From: JAIVHA01 sp965367295
Lineage (GTDB): Bacteria > Pseudomonadota > Gammaproteobacteria > DSM-19610
NCBI GenBank assembly: GCA_965367295.1
Contig: CBDUHN010000009.1
Coordinates: 14,732 to 78,731 of the forward strand
DNA length: 64,000 nt
Direction: 5' to 3'
Below, piece after piece: positions 51,699-61,170 of the stretch. The notes below the pieces were generated by a model. The model was not told the origin of the DNA and did not search any database. It saw nothing but the letters and a program-made list of their open reading frames with translations. The position numbers and the translations under genes were made by a program. How positions within the stretch are numbered: position 1 is the first letter of the stretch; each line of letters opens with the position of its first letter.

Positions 51699-53137
51699 AC
51701 TCCGTCAATAGTGCGATTCTCAGTGCCGAGACCGGTTGGCTGATCCTGGGATTATTCAGCGCCTTGTGGATCTTCCTCGGCTGGTTATGGGGCCGCAAGG
51801 CCAAACAGCTGGATGAATTCATGCTGGCCGGGCGTAATGTGGGCATGGCGCTGGGTGTGGCAACCGCCATGGCCACCTGGGTCACCAGCAACACCACCAT
51901 GGCCGCCCCGCAACTGGCTTTTCAGCTGGGCATCTGGGGTATGGTTGGCTACTCGCTCGGTTCCATCGGCCTGATGCTGTTTGCGCCATTGGCACGGCGC
52001 ATACGCCTGTTGATGCCGAATGGGTATACGAGCGGCGATTTCATCCGCCTGCGTTACGGTAATCTGGCCTGGCGTGTGTTCCTGTTGATTTCACTGTTCT
52101 ATGCTTTTGGCTGGCTGATCAGCCTGGGTATGGCCGGTGGCGTTTTGATTCATGCCCTGACGGGTATTCCCTATCGATATGGCATGAGCGTGATCCTGAG
52201 CATCTGCGTCATCTATACCCTGCTGGGTGGCCTGCGCGCGGTAATCGGCACTGATTTCATCCAGACACTGGTGATCCTGATCGGCATCAGTATCCTTGCC
52301 TGGCTGGCCATCGACCGGGTCGGCTTTGATGCCATTCACAGTGCGGTCAGCGAAGAACGGCCGGAATTGCTGAATTTGCTGATGCCCGCGGCATTGATGT
52401 TTCTGTTTAACAACCTGCTGTTCGGTGTTGGTGAGATATTCCATTCCAATGTCTGGTGGAGCCGTGCCTTTGCCTTCCGCGCGGGGGTGGGTTTTCCGGC
52501 GTACTTTACCGCCGGCTTGATGTGGCTGCCGATCCCGATTGTGGCCGGATTTATCGCCCTCGCGGCACCGGCACTGAACCTGAACATCCCGGCTGCGGAT
52601 ATGGTCGGCCCGATGGTGGCCGCCAGGTTGTCCGGAGTGGCGGGCGCGATTCTGGTATTCATTGTGGTGTTCTCGGCCCTGGCTTCCAGTCTGGACTCCC
52701 TGCTTGCGGCGACTGCCGATCTGATCACCCAGGATATCTATCGCGGTCATCTGCGCCCCGATGCCGGTGAAGCGGAACTGCGCAAGGCTTCACACATTAT
52801 CATCCTGTTATTGGGTATCGGCACCTGGCTGTTGTGCCTGCCGCGATTGACCACCCTGGCCGAATTACTCTATTTCACCGGCGCCTTTGTGGCCAGCACG
52901 ATCTGGCCGATTGCCGCCGGCCTGTATTCCCGCCGGGCCAATGCCACCGGAGCCACCCTGGCCATGTTGCTGGGCACCGCTACCGGGCTCTACACGTACT
53001 TTGCCATCGGCTTTTATGTTGCCGCCCTGGTGGGTGCCAGCGTTGCCATGCTGATCGTTGTTGTGAGCAGTTGGCTATGGCCGGATGACTTTGAGTGGCA
53101 ACGTTTGTGCGAAACTGACAAGGACCCCATTTCATGA
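51695..53137 (+). CDS. Sodium:solute symporter family transporter
   Basis: A 480-residue SSF protein with about 13 transmembrane helices. Family features are DEFMLAGRNVGMALG, ATWVTSNTTMAAPQLAFQLG in the first core helix, YTLLGGLRAVIGTDFIQTLV, and SALASSLDSLLAATADLITQ with the Ser/Ala pattern of the second sodium-site helix. The TMAAPQLAFQLGIWG region recalls urea-type (Dur3-like) members, weakly. It is joined by overlapping stops and starts to the amidase before and to a 40-residue membrane peptide after, so it likely imports the substrate of the operon. Confidence 0.88.
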   Translation: MNSVNSAILSAETGWLILGLFSALWIFLGWLWGRKAKQLDEFMLAGRNVGMALGVATAMATWVTSNTTMAAPQLAFQLGIWGMVGYSLGSIGLMLFAPLARRIRLLMPNGYTSGDFIRLRYGNLAWRVFLLISLFYAFGWLISLGMAGGVLIHALTGIPYRYGMSVILSICVIYTLLGGLRAVIGTDFIQTLVILIGISILAWLAIDRVGFDAIHSAVSEERPELLNLLMPAALMFLFNNLLFGVGEIFHSNVWWSRAFAFRAGVGFPAYFTAGLMWLPIPIVAGFIALAAPALNLNIPAADMVGPMVAARLSGVAGAILVFIVVFSALASSLDSLLAATADLITQDIYRGHLRPDAGEAELRKASHIIILLLGIGTWLLCLPRLTTLAELLYFTGAFVASTIWPIAAGLYSRRANATGATLAMLLGTATGLYTYFAIGFYVAALVGASVAMLIVVVSSWLWPDDFEWQRLCETDKDPIS

Positions 53138-53256
53138 TGGCATCCGCCAACTTCCTGAGTACACTGGTCAGCATTGCTCTGCTGGCGACACTGCTTTCAC
53201 CGGTAATCCTGCTGGGATTACTGATTCGTGACTGGAAAAAGAGGACGCTATGGTGA
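53134..53256 (+). CDS. 40-residue membrane peptide, probable symporter small accessory protein
   Basis: A small gene of 41 codons. Its ATG overlaps the symporter stop (ATGATGG at 53134) and its TGA lies inside the start of the carbamoyltransferase gene. It encodes MMASANFLSTL, a single hydrophobic helix (VSIALLATLLSPVILLGLLI) and a charged tail RDWKKRTLW. Sodium:solute symporters are often followed by such one-helix partners (compare YhdT with PanF). The exact fit between both neighbours argues that it is translated. The function is inferred from position. Confidence 0.72.
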   Translation: MMASANFLSTLVSIALLATLLSPVILLGLLIRDWKKRTLW

Positions 53257-54302
53257 ACTCAGATACCCCGCTTCCCAAGCAACCGCTGCAGCCCATGTCG
53301 GACAATGCCCACCTGGAGTGTCCCGAGGAATTGCTGAAGCATATCAAGGAGGATTCGGGAATCCTGCTCGACCTGGCGAACCAGTCGATTGTTTCGGCGC
53401 GGCAGTTTGATCGGGAAAAAGTAATCCAGCTTTGTCGGCTTGCGGCCAAGTATGAAACCTCGGCGGCGCCGATACAGCGGCCGTTGACGGGCAAGATTCT
53501 GATCAGCGCCTTCTATGAACCGAGTACGCGTACCCGGCTGTCCTTCGAGAGCGCCTGGCACCGGCTCGGTGGTGACATCATGTCCATTACCGATCCGGCC
53601 ACGACCGGCATCGCCAAGGGGGAATCCTACCGTGATGTCGCCGAGATGCTGAGCAGTTATGGCGATGTGGTAGTGCTGCGCGATACCGACCAGAATGCCA
53701 TCTATGAAATGATGGAGGCATTGCGGGTTCCCATCATCAACGCAGGCAACGGTACCGATGAACACCCAACCCAGGCGTTGGCCGATATTTATGCGATTCT
53801 CAAGTCGCGACCGGAACTGCTGGATCTCGATATCAGTGCCGGGCAAAAAATCCGTATTGGTATCATCGGTGTGCCCGGGCGTATGCGTACCGTGCGCAGC
53901 CTGTTGTTGCTCCTGTCACTGTTCAGCTATGCCATCGAGGAAGTAGTGGTCATCTGCAATACTCATGAGGTGTTTGCCGATGGACAGCAGCAGGAGCTGG
54001 AAGAGCGCGGCTTGAAGTTCCGTGTCACGGCCGACATGAACGCCGAGTTGCCCAACCTGGATGTGGTCTATATAAACGCCATTATCTGGTCCGGGGATTC
54101 CTATGAAGAACATGGTACGGAATACCGTCTGACCAAGGATTCCCCGCTCAGGGAAGATGCCATCGTGCTGCACCCTCTGGCACGTGGCAATGAACTTTCG
54201 ACCGACCTGGATGAAACGTCGCACAATTGGTACTTCGCCCAGGCGCGCGGTGCGGTCTATATCCGCATGGCCTTGCTCACCTGTTATGTGTGGCTGTTCT
54301 AA
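53250..54302 (+). CDS. Aspartate-carbamoyltransferase-like protein with altered second-substrate site
   Basis: A 350-residue member of the ATCase/OTCase family. Carbamoyl-phosphate residues are kept: S92-T-R-T95, K123-G-E, R144, H172-P-T-Q175 and R213/R216. The aspartate-binding arginine and glutamine of PyrB (R229 and Q231 in E. coli) align with A277 and I279 (VVYINAIIWSG), and the PLP turn reads HPLARGNE. So it should still bind carbamoyl phosphate but probably not aspartate. An N-terminal extension of about 40 residues is not in classical PyrB. No pyrI or pyrC neighbour. It lies in an operon with a ureido-type hydrolase and an AsnB homologue, so a different amine acceptor or reverse use is likely. 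Confidence 0.82.
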   Translation: MVNSDTPLPKQPLQPMSDNAHLECPEELLKHIKEDSGILLDLANQSIVSARQFDREKVIQLCRLAAKYETSAAPIQRPLTGKILISAFYEPSTRTRLSFESAWHRLGGDIMSITDPATTGIAKGESYRDVAEMLSSYGDVVVLRDTDQNAIYEMMEALRVPIINAGNGTDEHPTQALADIYAILKSRPELLDLDISAGQKIRIGIIGVPGRMRTVRSLLLLLSLFSYAIEEVVVICNTHEVFADGQQQELEERGLKFRVTADMNAELPNLDVVYINAIIWSGDSYEEHGTEYRLTKDSPLREDAIVLHPLARGNELSTDLDETSHNWYFAQARGAVYIRMALLTCYVWLF

Positions 54303-54333
54303 TCCGTAAAAATTCAGTAAAGGAAACCCCCTC

Positions 54334-56340
54334 ATGTGTGGAATAGCCGGTTTTTTTCATGGCGATCCGAGTCGTCCTGTTGATCCGCAGATCCTGGTGA
54401 ATATGGCTGCGATCCAGTATCACCGTGGCCCTGATGGCTTTGGTTACCAGGTCATTGAGGACCGTGGCGTGGGTTTCAGTCATGCCCGGCTTTCGATAAT
54501 CGATCTGGACGAAAATCGTGCCCGTCAGCCATTTACCTCGGCCGATGGCAATTTGCTGCTGGCGCATAACGGTGAATTCTACGACTACAAGCGACTGCGC
54601 ACCGACCTGGTTTCGCGAGGGGTGAAGTTCCAGACCAAGAGTGATTCGGAGCTGGTGCTGCACCTGTATCCGCGCCTCGGCCTGGAAGACATGCTGCCTC
54701 ACCTGCGTGGCGAGTTTGCCTTCTCGCTCTATGATCGCCAGCATGATCGGCTGATCCTGGTTCGCGACCGGTTTGGCGTCAAGCCACTGTACTGGACCCA
54801 GACCAATAATTCCCTGGTATTCGGTTCCGAGCTCAAGGTGCTGTTTGCGCATCCCGAAGTGAAACCCCGTTACAGTGCGGAGGGCCTGTATCATCAGCTC
54901 ATGCAGACCATGGTACCCGGTACCACCGCGTTTGATGGTGTGCATCAGATCAAGCCCGGTCATGCCCTGATTGTGGAACGTCGCCACGGCAAGCTGGAGA
55001 TTCGCGACTTCCGTTACTGGGACATGGATTTTCCACTCATGGAGGAACGGGTCGACAAGGGCGAGGAATACTACATCGAAGGTGTTCGCAACCAGTTGAT
55101 GGAGGCGGTACAACTGCGGCTTGAAGCGGACGTACCGGTTGCCTGCTATCTCTCCGGTGGCATTGATTCCTGCTCCATCCTTGGACTTTCCGCTGCCAGC
55201 CAGCAATCACCGGTCAAGGCCTTTACCATCGGCTTCGATGACGCGAAATATGATGAAACGGCCATTGCCCGTGAAATGGCTGAGGCCGTCGGTGCCGACC
55301 AGGACATCATGATGCTGGAGGCCGGGCACCTCTACGATAATTTCGTGGAAACACTCTGGCATACCGAGCGGACCATCTATAACACCCTGGGTGTCGCCAA
55401 GATGCTGATGAGCCGCCATGTCAACCAGTCCGGTTACAAGGTCGTGGTTACCGGTGAGGGATCGGACGAACTGTTTGGCGGTTACCCGGCATTTCGCCGC
55501 GATATGTTCCTGCATGGACTCGATACCATGCCCGAGGCCGAACGCAATAGCTGGGAGCAGATGCTGGCCGAAAGCAACCAACTGTTTCGCGGCGCCATGC
55601 TGGCTGAAAAGGAGATTCATGATCCCGCGCTGGATGCACTGATCGGCTTTACTCCCAGCTGCCTGCAGCCATGGCTGGCTGCCTCCTCGCATGTGAATGG
55701 CCTGCTCAATGCGGACTTGCGTGAGCAGCTGAAAGATTATCAACCCGGTGCGGCGATTGCCGGGGCACTGGATGGGGATATGTTGCGCGGTCGGCACCCG
55801 CTCGACAAGGCGCAGTACGTATGGATCAAGACCATGCTGGAAGGGCAGATCCTTACCTGGGGCGGCGATCGGGTGGATATGGCCAATTCCATGGAGGCTC
55901 GTCCGGCCTTCCTCGATCACCACCTTGCCGAATTCGCCACCCAGTTGCCGCCCTCCATGCGCATCAAGGGCCGCACCGAAAAATATGTCTTGCGTGAGGC
56001 AATGCGTGGATTGTTGCCGAAGGTGTTATACGAACGCGAAAAATTCGCCTTTATGGCGCCACCTGCCCACACCGATCCTAAAAAGCTGGCGGCGATGAAG
56101 GCACTGGCGGATGAATATCTTTCCAGTCAGGCTATCCGGGACAGCGGCTATCTCGATCCCACCGGCGTTCAGGCACTGTTTGAGCTGCATGAGGTTGACA
56201 GCGATGCACAGGTGCAACTGGATGCGGTGATCAACCATATGCTCGGCGTACAAATTCTGCATCGTCATTTCATCGCTACCGATATACCTGCCCAGGCCCG
56301 ACGTCGGGCCGATGAACTCGGCTGGCGGGTTGCCGCCTAG
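54334..56340 (+). CDS. asnB: Asparagine synthase-type glutamine amidotransferase (AsnB family)
   Basis: A 668-residue class-II amidotransferase. Catalytic Cys2 (MCGIAGFFHG), RGPDGFG and NGEFYDYK form the glutaminase domain; the synthetase domain has the PP-loop CYLSGGIDSCSI, GEGSDELFGGYP and a YVLREAMRGLLP helix. It is longer than AsnB of E. coli by a C-terminal helical part. AAGGA lies eight bases before the ATG and 31 bp separate it from the carbamoyltransferase. It may make asparagine from aspartate, but such proteins also amidate other carboxylates, and the operon context leaves the substrate open. Confidence 0.85.
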   Translation: MCGIAGFFHGDPSRPVDPQILVNMAAIQYHRGPDGFGYQVIEDRGVGFSHARLSIIDLDENRARQPFTSADGNLLLAHNGEFYDYKRLRTDLVSRGVKFQTKSDSELVLHLYPRLGLEDMLPHLRGEFAFSLYDRQHDRLILVRDRFGVKPLYWTQTNNSLVFGSELKVLFAHPEVKPRYSAEGLYHQLMQTMVPGTTAFDGVHQIKPGHALIVERRHGKLEIRDFRYWDMDFPLMEERVDKGEEYYIEGVRNQLMEAVQLRLEADVPVACYLSGGIDSCSILGLSAASQQSPVKAFTIGFDDAKYDETAIAREMAEAVGADQDIMMLEAGHLYDNFVETLWHTERTIYNTLGVAKMLMSRHVNQSGYKVVVTGEGSDELFGGYPAFRRDMFLHGLDTMPEAERNSWEQMLAESNQLFRGAMLAEKEIHDPALDALIGFTPSCLQPWLAASSHVNGLLNADLREQLKDYQPGAAIAGALDGDMLRGRHPLDKAQYVWIKTMLEGQILTWGGDRVDMANSMEARPAFLDHHLAEFATQLPPSMRIKGRTEKYVLREAMRGLLPKVLYEREKFAFMAPPAHTDPKKLAAMKALADEYLSSQAIRDSGYLDPTGVQALFELHEVDSDAQVQLDAVINHMLGVQILHRHFIATDIPAQARRRADELGWRVAA

Positions 56341-56361
56341 CCGGACCGGCTTGCCCGGATC

Positions 56362-57363
56362 TCAGGTATAAACCGGGGGCAGCAACCCTAATGCATAGTG
56401 CGCCGCGCCGAGTAGCGGCGCATATGCGTTGGTGGCGACGCTCACGGGTATGTTCTTCAGCAATGGGGCGAACCGGCCTTTGTCCAGGAAGGCGTCCATG
56501 AAGATGCCGCTGGTCAGTGCCGGCAGGATCTTCGGTGCGATGCCACCACCGATATACACACCACCCACAGCAAGGCACTTCAGGGCGTGATTTCCGGCCT
56601 CGGCACCATAGGCGGCGACAAACATGTCCAGTGCTGCCACGCATAGGGGATCGCTATTGTCGAGCGCATGCTGACTGATGATGGCACCGGGATCACCGCT
56701 ACGCAGTTCGCTACGGAGCCAGTCCGGTTCACTGCCGTAGCCGCTGTCGCGCAGGAACTGGTAGATGGAGAACAGGCCCGGTCCGGACAGGATGCGCTCG
56801 TAGCTGACGTGACCGTTCAAGCGTTGCCGCAGGTATTGGAACAATTCAATTTCCCGATCGCTACGGGCCGGGAAGTCGCAATGTCCACCTTCGCTCGCAA
56901 TCGGGTGATGACGCCTGCCATCCCAGTAGAGCATGGCTTCCCCCAGGCCGGTGCCGGCGGCGACCACGGCGATGTTGCCCGTTGCATCGGGCTTACCCGG
57001 ATTCAGGATCACTCGCTCCTGCGCATCGACGAACAGCATGCCATAGGCGGCCGCCTCCAGATCATTGAGCAGCCTGACGGCGGGTATGTCCATCGCCCTG
57101 GCCAGCGCCGCTTCACTGAGTGTCCAGGGCAGGTTGGTGGTGCGGCACTGGCCGTTGACGACAGCGCCCGCTACACCGAAGCAGGCGGCCTGCAGGGAGT
57201 GGGGCGGCATTCCGCTTAAAAATACATGCAGTATGTCATCCAGCGACGGATAGTCCTGGCTGGGGTAGGTCTCCTGGCGCACCTGCTCCAGGCCACCCGG
57301 ATCGGTATGCCGGTAGAGGGCAATCACCGTCTTGGTGCCGCCGATATCACCGGCAATAATCAT
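56362..57363 (-). CDS. glk: Glucokinase
   Basis: A 333-residue ROK-unrelated Glk-family kinase. The phosphate motif MIIAGDIGGTKTVIALY, NDLEAAAYGM, AAGTGLGEAML and the glucose-binding SEGGHCDFPAR are present, and GGVYIGGGIAPKI lies near the C-terminus. It phosphorylates glucose with ATP in the cytoplasm. The ATG at 57361-57363 was chosen over a long open frame that runs into the upstream gene. It lies 43 bp downstream of the phosphorylase-kinase-like gene, so glucose released from glycogen or maltodextrin may be its substrate. Convergent with asnB. Confidence 0.92.
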   Translation of the reverse strand: MIIAGDIGGTKTVIALYRHTDPGGLEQVRQETYPSQDYPSLDDILHVFLSGMPPHSLQAACFGVAGAVVNGQCRTTNLPWTLSEAALARAMDIPAVRLLNDLEAAAYGMLFVDAQERVILNPGKPDATGNIAVVAAGTGLGEAMLYWDGRRHHPIASEGGHCDFPARSDREIELFQYLRQRLNGHVSYERILSGPGLFSIYQFLRDSGYGSEPDWLRSELRSGDPGAIISQHALDNSDPLCVAALDMFVAAYGAEAGNHALKCLAVGGVYIGGGIAPKILPALTSGIFMDAFLDKGRFAPLLKNIPVSVATNAYAPLLGAAHYALGLLPPVYT

Positions 57364-57406
57364 AGGGGCGTTTCCCTTTTCGTCGTGATCATGTGGCTTT
57401 TCACAG

Positions 57407-60400
57407 TCAGTGGGTTGCGGGGTTTTCCGCTGCTGCTTCCGGTGTTTCATTGCCCTGTTCCAGCAGGTAGGCGAATGCGGCCATGAAACTGTTGGCGGCC
57501 TGATGGGGCGGGCTCGCATAGAAACTTGCCCAGGCTGCACCGCGGTATTCGTTGTAAACAGCCGTTTTTTCGGGATGCATATCCAGCCATGCAAGGCGGA
57601 CCGCATGGCCGATCAATACATCGATGATGAGGTAGTCATTCAGTGCCAGCGTTGGGTTGGCCTTGAATATCACCAGCAAGGCATGCAGTGCTTCAATCAC
57701 CAGTTGCTGGTAGCTGGGCGCCTGGGATTTGTTGAGTAGATGTTCTACACGCAGTACAAAATTCTTTTCACCGGATGTCATTTCGCCCTGGAGTTGTTCA
57801 CTGTCGAGGCTGTTACGCGGGTCGAAGCGATCGCCGATCATGATGCCTTTGCAGTGCTGCAGGATTTCCCATACCCCACTGAAGAAAGATTTTGGCAACC
57901 GGCTGACAACGCCATGGGATTCGCGCCATTGGCTCCAGTCGTGGTCGGCCCCGATGAGCGTGGGATTATCCAGGGCGGGGAAGTGCACCCAGGTGAGTTC
58001 GCCGGAAGGGTGATCGCTGTGCAGGGCTTCCACCTGGACGATGTTGTCAACCATGTGTCGATAACCGGAGAGCACTTCCCGTAACTCTGCAGTCAGAGTG
58101 TAGGGGCTGAGGGAAAGGATATGCTCGAAGGCGCAATGTTGTGGGCAACGGTGGATACGTGCCTGCCGGGCCACGATCAGATGCAGCATATGGCCAATGC
58201 GCAGGGTCAGCGTACCTTCGAACAGCGCGGGCTCAGCCTTGATCAGCATGGCAAGGTAAATGACGATTTCCTGGTGCAGAATGCTTTCCCTTGCATCATT
58301 TCCGCAATAGGTGTGGATCCTGGTGAGTATGTCCGCATTGCTCATGGGTGCTGAGATGACCGCATCGAGGCTGTAGGCGCGGCCGACTGCGAGCTGTTTC
58401 TGGCGGATGACGATCTCCACAACCGCATCTTCAAGGGCCTCATCCGATTTGTCCAGCAGGGCGGCGGCACGACGCACAACGGACCAGTGTTTGGCGCGCC
58501 CGGCCGCCTCGTAGAGGCGCTCTGTGAGTCCGCTGACGGTGGAGTCGGCATGGGCATCGATACCGGTATCATAACTGCCGCCCTCCAGTGTCCAGAGGCG
58601 GGCCAGAATATCCATGTACTCATCCATGCTCTGTGCCTGTTTCAGTTGCTGGCACAGGTGTGAGCAGTCGTGTGTAACTTCCAGTTGCAGTTGGTCGTGC
58701 AGGGAAGTGATTGTTTCCGACTCCCCCGGCATCGGTATCGGCATGTCGGGGATGGCTGGAGCAGTGGATGTAACAGCACCCAGGTTGAAATCGTGCAGAT
58801 AATCGATACGTTCGGTGCTGGCCTCGGGTAGCAGGGCCTGTAGCTTGTCGACCCGGGTTGGAACCCCGCCACAATCACCTGTCTGCAGCTCCTGCAGCAA
58901 CGCGATCAGGTCGGGCTCATCCACCTGATGCAGTCGATCATTGCCGATGAGTAATGTCAGCAGTGGTTTGTCCTGTTTGTCCCAGTGCCGATGGATATAG
59001 GCCAGTTCACTGCGCAGTCGCTCGGCGAGGAAGGAATTGTCCAGGCCAAGATAAAAATCCATCGGGTTGAGGATTTGCGGCAGAAACAGCATCGTTGACT
59101 CGCTCAGGATGAAGATACGCGAGGTGGCCAGGCTGCGTAGCGGCCGCATCGGTCGGCCACTCAAATCGAGTTTGTGGTTGCGGCCGAGCTGGCAATAGGC
59201 ACCGGCAAGATCATCGGCCTGATAAACCTGAACCGGCTGGATATCGCTCAGCAGTTCGCTCTCGATCCCGTGCCCGGCAAGGTGGTCACGTACCTCGGTA
59301 TCTTCCGCGAGCAGGGCAACCAGCACCTGGCTGTGGCGTTGCTGGCCGACACGGGAATATCGTTGCAGCGGATCGATGTCATCCAGTTCGATAAGCCCGT
59401 CGCGTAGCATGCTACCGAGGACATACAGGCTCTGGGCCCATACCAGCGGGATATTTTCATTGGGTAGGCGTGGCTGGCTGTGGGGGGCCGCCTTCTCGGC
59501 ATCGATATGCTCCGCAGCCACGTAATACAGCTCGGGCAGTAGCCGCTGGCCATCCACGTCCACGCAGAGTGTTTCCAGTCTGGCGGCATATTCCTCGGCC
59601 TGCGCGTGATCTCCACGGCAGAGGCCATCGAGCATCAGGTAGGTATAGAACAGTGGCCATTCCGATTCTATATGTTCGAACTGCTTGAGCTCGGTCGGCT
59701 CGTAATGGAGTCGACTGGTATCTTCCAGAACGGTCTGGTGCCCGTCGCGCAGAAAGCGCTTGCAACCATAACGCCCCGATAGTTTGTCGATAATGGTGTT
59801 GCGCGTGGCTTCGACCAGGTAGGTATCTTCAATGGCGTAGGCCGGATAGCCGATTACGCTCAGCAGGGCCGCGTCCACCTCTTTGGAACCGGACTCACGC
59901 GGCAGCATATAGTCCAGCGTACTGCGGGCGCGGGCGATTTCATCGGGCACGATATGGATAACCGAAGACTGGTTGCCATCCCTGCCGAACAGGTTGAATC
60001 CGTCCATGGCCTCGAGCGCCGCCTTGGCCATGCCCACGGAACTCATATTCAGCTCGGCGATACCGTGGTTGATCTTGTTTCCACGTTCCCAGATGCCGTA
60101 ATCCGGGGTGCGGTAGGCGCGGCCAATGTAGTGCACGAGGTTCTGGATGAAATTGACCTCATCCAGGGAAAAGATGATGCGCAAGCCGGAGGCGGTCATC
60201 TGTGCCAGCATCAGAAGATACAGGGAGGTGGCATCGATTTGCAGATGACCCCAGTCCGTATCACCGACGACAGCACTGCCGGTCTGGGTATCATATTTGG
60301 CATGCAGGGCATCGACCGGGTGCTGGGTTGCTTTGAAACGCTCCACCTTGTCGGTCTGCTTCATCATGGCGATCAGCAGCCCGCGCATCAGTTTCACGAC

Positions 60401-60667
60401 GCTCTGTTCAAGCAGGTAGGCACGGGCATGGTCGTTACCATCGCGGCGGTAGGCCAATCCGAGTCCCCAGACACACAGCACGCTGTAGACATTGTCACGT
60501 ACCCATGCGTCGGTATAGTCGCCATGGGCATTGACCGCTGTGCTTGCCGGCAACAGCCCCGTCACCGGATTCTGGCGCGACAGGATTACGCTATCGATCT
60601 GGGTGAAATATGCTGCCAACGAGGTCGCCCGGTTGGTGCTACTGGCGGGGTTTGAAAGCTCATGCAT
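57407..60667 (-). CDS. Phosphorylase kinase alpha/beta-like protein (GH15-type fold)
   Basis: A 1086-residue protein. Its N-terminal 430 residues match the phosphorylase kinase alpha/beta family in many blocks: RQNPVTGLLPAST, DAWVRDNVYSVLCVWGLGLA, LEQSVVKLMRGLL, DTDWGHLQIDATSLYLLML, FSLDEVNFIQNLV, YGIWERGNK, and YGCKRFLRDG. The fold is a GH15 (alpha/alpha)6 barrel. Eukaryotic relatives are regulatory subunits of the kinase; bacterial forms have no known gamma partner and an unproven function. The ATG at 60665-60667 fits the family start; an in-frame ATG at 60730 is an alternative. It precedes glucokinase in the same unit, which points to glycogen or glucan metabolism. Confidence 0.82.
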   Translation of the reverse strand: MHELSNPASSTNRATSLAAYFTQIDSVILSRQNPVTGLLPASTAVNAHGDYTDAWVRDNVYSVLCVWGLGLAYRRDGNDHARAYLLEQSVVKLMRGLLIAMMKQTDKVERFKATQHPVDALHAKYDTQTGSAVVGDTDWGHLQIDATSLYLLMLAQMTASGLRIIFSLDEVNFIQNLVHYIGRAYRTPDYGIWERGNKINHGIAELNMSSVGMAKAALEAMDGFNLFGRDGNQSSVIHIVPDEIARARSTLDYMLPRESGSKEVDAALLSVIGYPAYAIEDTYLVEATRNTIIDKLSGRYGCKRFLRDGHQTVLEDTSRLHYEPTELKQFEHIESEWPLFYTYLMLDGLCRGDHAQAEEYAARLETLCVDVDGQRLLPELYYVAAEHIDAEKAAPHSQPRLPNENIPLVWAQSLYVLGSMLRDGLIELDDIDPLQRYSRVGQQRHSQVLVALLAEDTEVRDHLAGHGIESELLSDIQPVQVYQADDLAGAYCQLGRNHKLDLSGRPMRPLRSLATSRIFILSESTMLFLPQILNPMDFYLGLDNSFLAERLRSELAYIHRHWDKQDKPLLTLLIGNDRLHQVDEPDLIALLQELQTGDCGGVPTRVDKLQALLPEASTERIDYLHDFNLGAVTSTAPAIPDMPIPMPGESETITSLHDQLQLEVTHDCSHLCQQLKQAQSMDEYMDILARLWTLEGGSYDTGIDAHADSTVSGLTERLYEAAGRAKHWSVVRRAAALLDKSDEALEDAVVEIVIRQKQLAVGRAYSLDAVISAPMSNADILTRIHTYCGNDARESILHQEIVIYLAMLIKAEPALFEGTLTLRIGHMLHLIVARQARIHRCPQHCAFEHILSLSPYTLTAELREVLSGYRHMVDNIVQVEALHSDHPSGELTWVHFPALDNPTLIGADHDWSQWRESHGVVSRLPKSFFSGVWEILQHCKGIMIGDRFDPRNSLDSEQLQGEMTSGEKNFVLRVEHLLNKSQAPSYQQLVIEALHALLVIFKANPTLALNDYLIIDVLIGHAVRLAWLDMHPEKTAVYNEYRGAAWASFYASPPHQAANSFMAAFAYLLEQGNETPEAAAENPATH

Positions 60668-61170
60668 GGAGGGTATAGGGGATCCTGTTGCGCAATGAAT
60701 GATACCGTCCAGCGATACTGGAAAAGACATATGGTTGCATTGATTCCTACTATGGCTGATCGGCAATGCACAGGGCAAGGCCCAACGCTTGCGCAGAGAC
60801 GATATGTTGCATTTCAGTGCATAGTGTGGCGCTGCTGCAGTGAAAATATGCCAGTGAACCTCGGGCCTGGCGACGCAATCCCTTCCAGGCTGTCTGCGGG
60901 GAAAACCGGTATGCCAGCACACAGCCGGCATTGGCCGCCAAGGGATGACGACGACCATTATACCGCTGCCAGGGCGGTGGCTGGCATAGGCGTGTAGCGG
61001 TATGGCCTGGGTGTGAGTTGCGTGAAGTGGTCGAAATACGGGAGAAAACACCTACGTCGTCATGCAGTCGACTGCTTCCCCGGCGCTGGGCATCGCAGTG
61101 GGCCTGTAGGTGGGAGGTGATATGGACGATGGGGATCGTCTGGCCGGATGCTGAGCAGGAGCGCTATGGC
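60668..61170. other. 503-bp gap between the phosphorylase-kinase-like gene and the HTH-PBP gene
   Basis: Nothing convincing is seen. The plus-strand ORFs here have no recognisable family, and no stem followed by a T-run is evident. It must contain the promoter of the minus-strand phosphorylase-kinase-like gene. Confidence 0.4.

Noticed and set aside
53250..54302. Calling this gene pyrB
   Set aside because: Aspartate-binding residues are absent and the gene lies among ureide-type enzymes, so the biosynthetic ATCase name would mislead.
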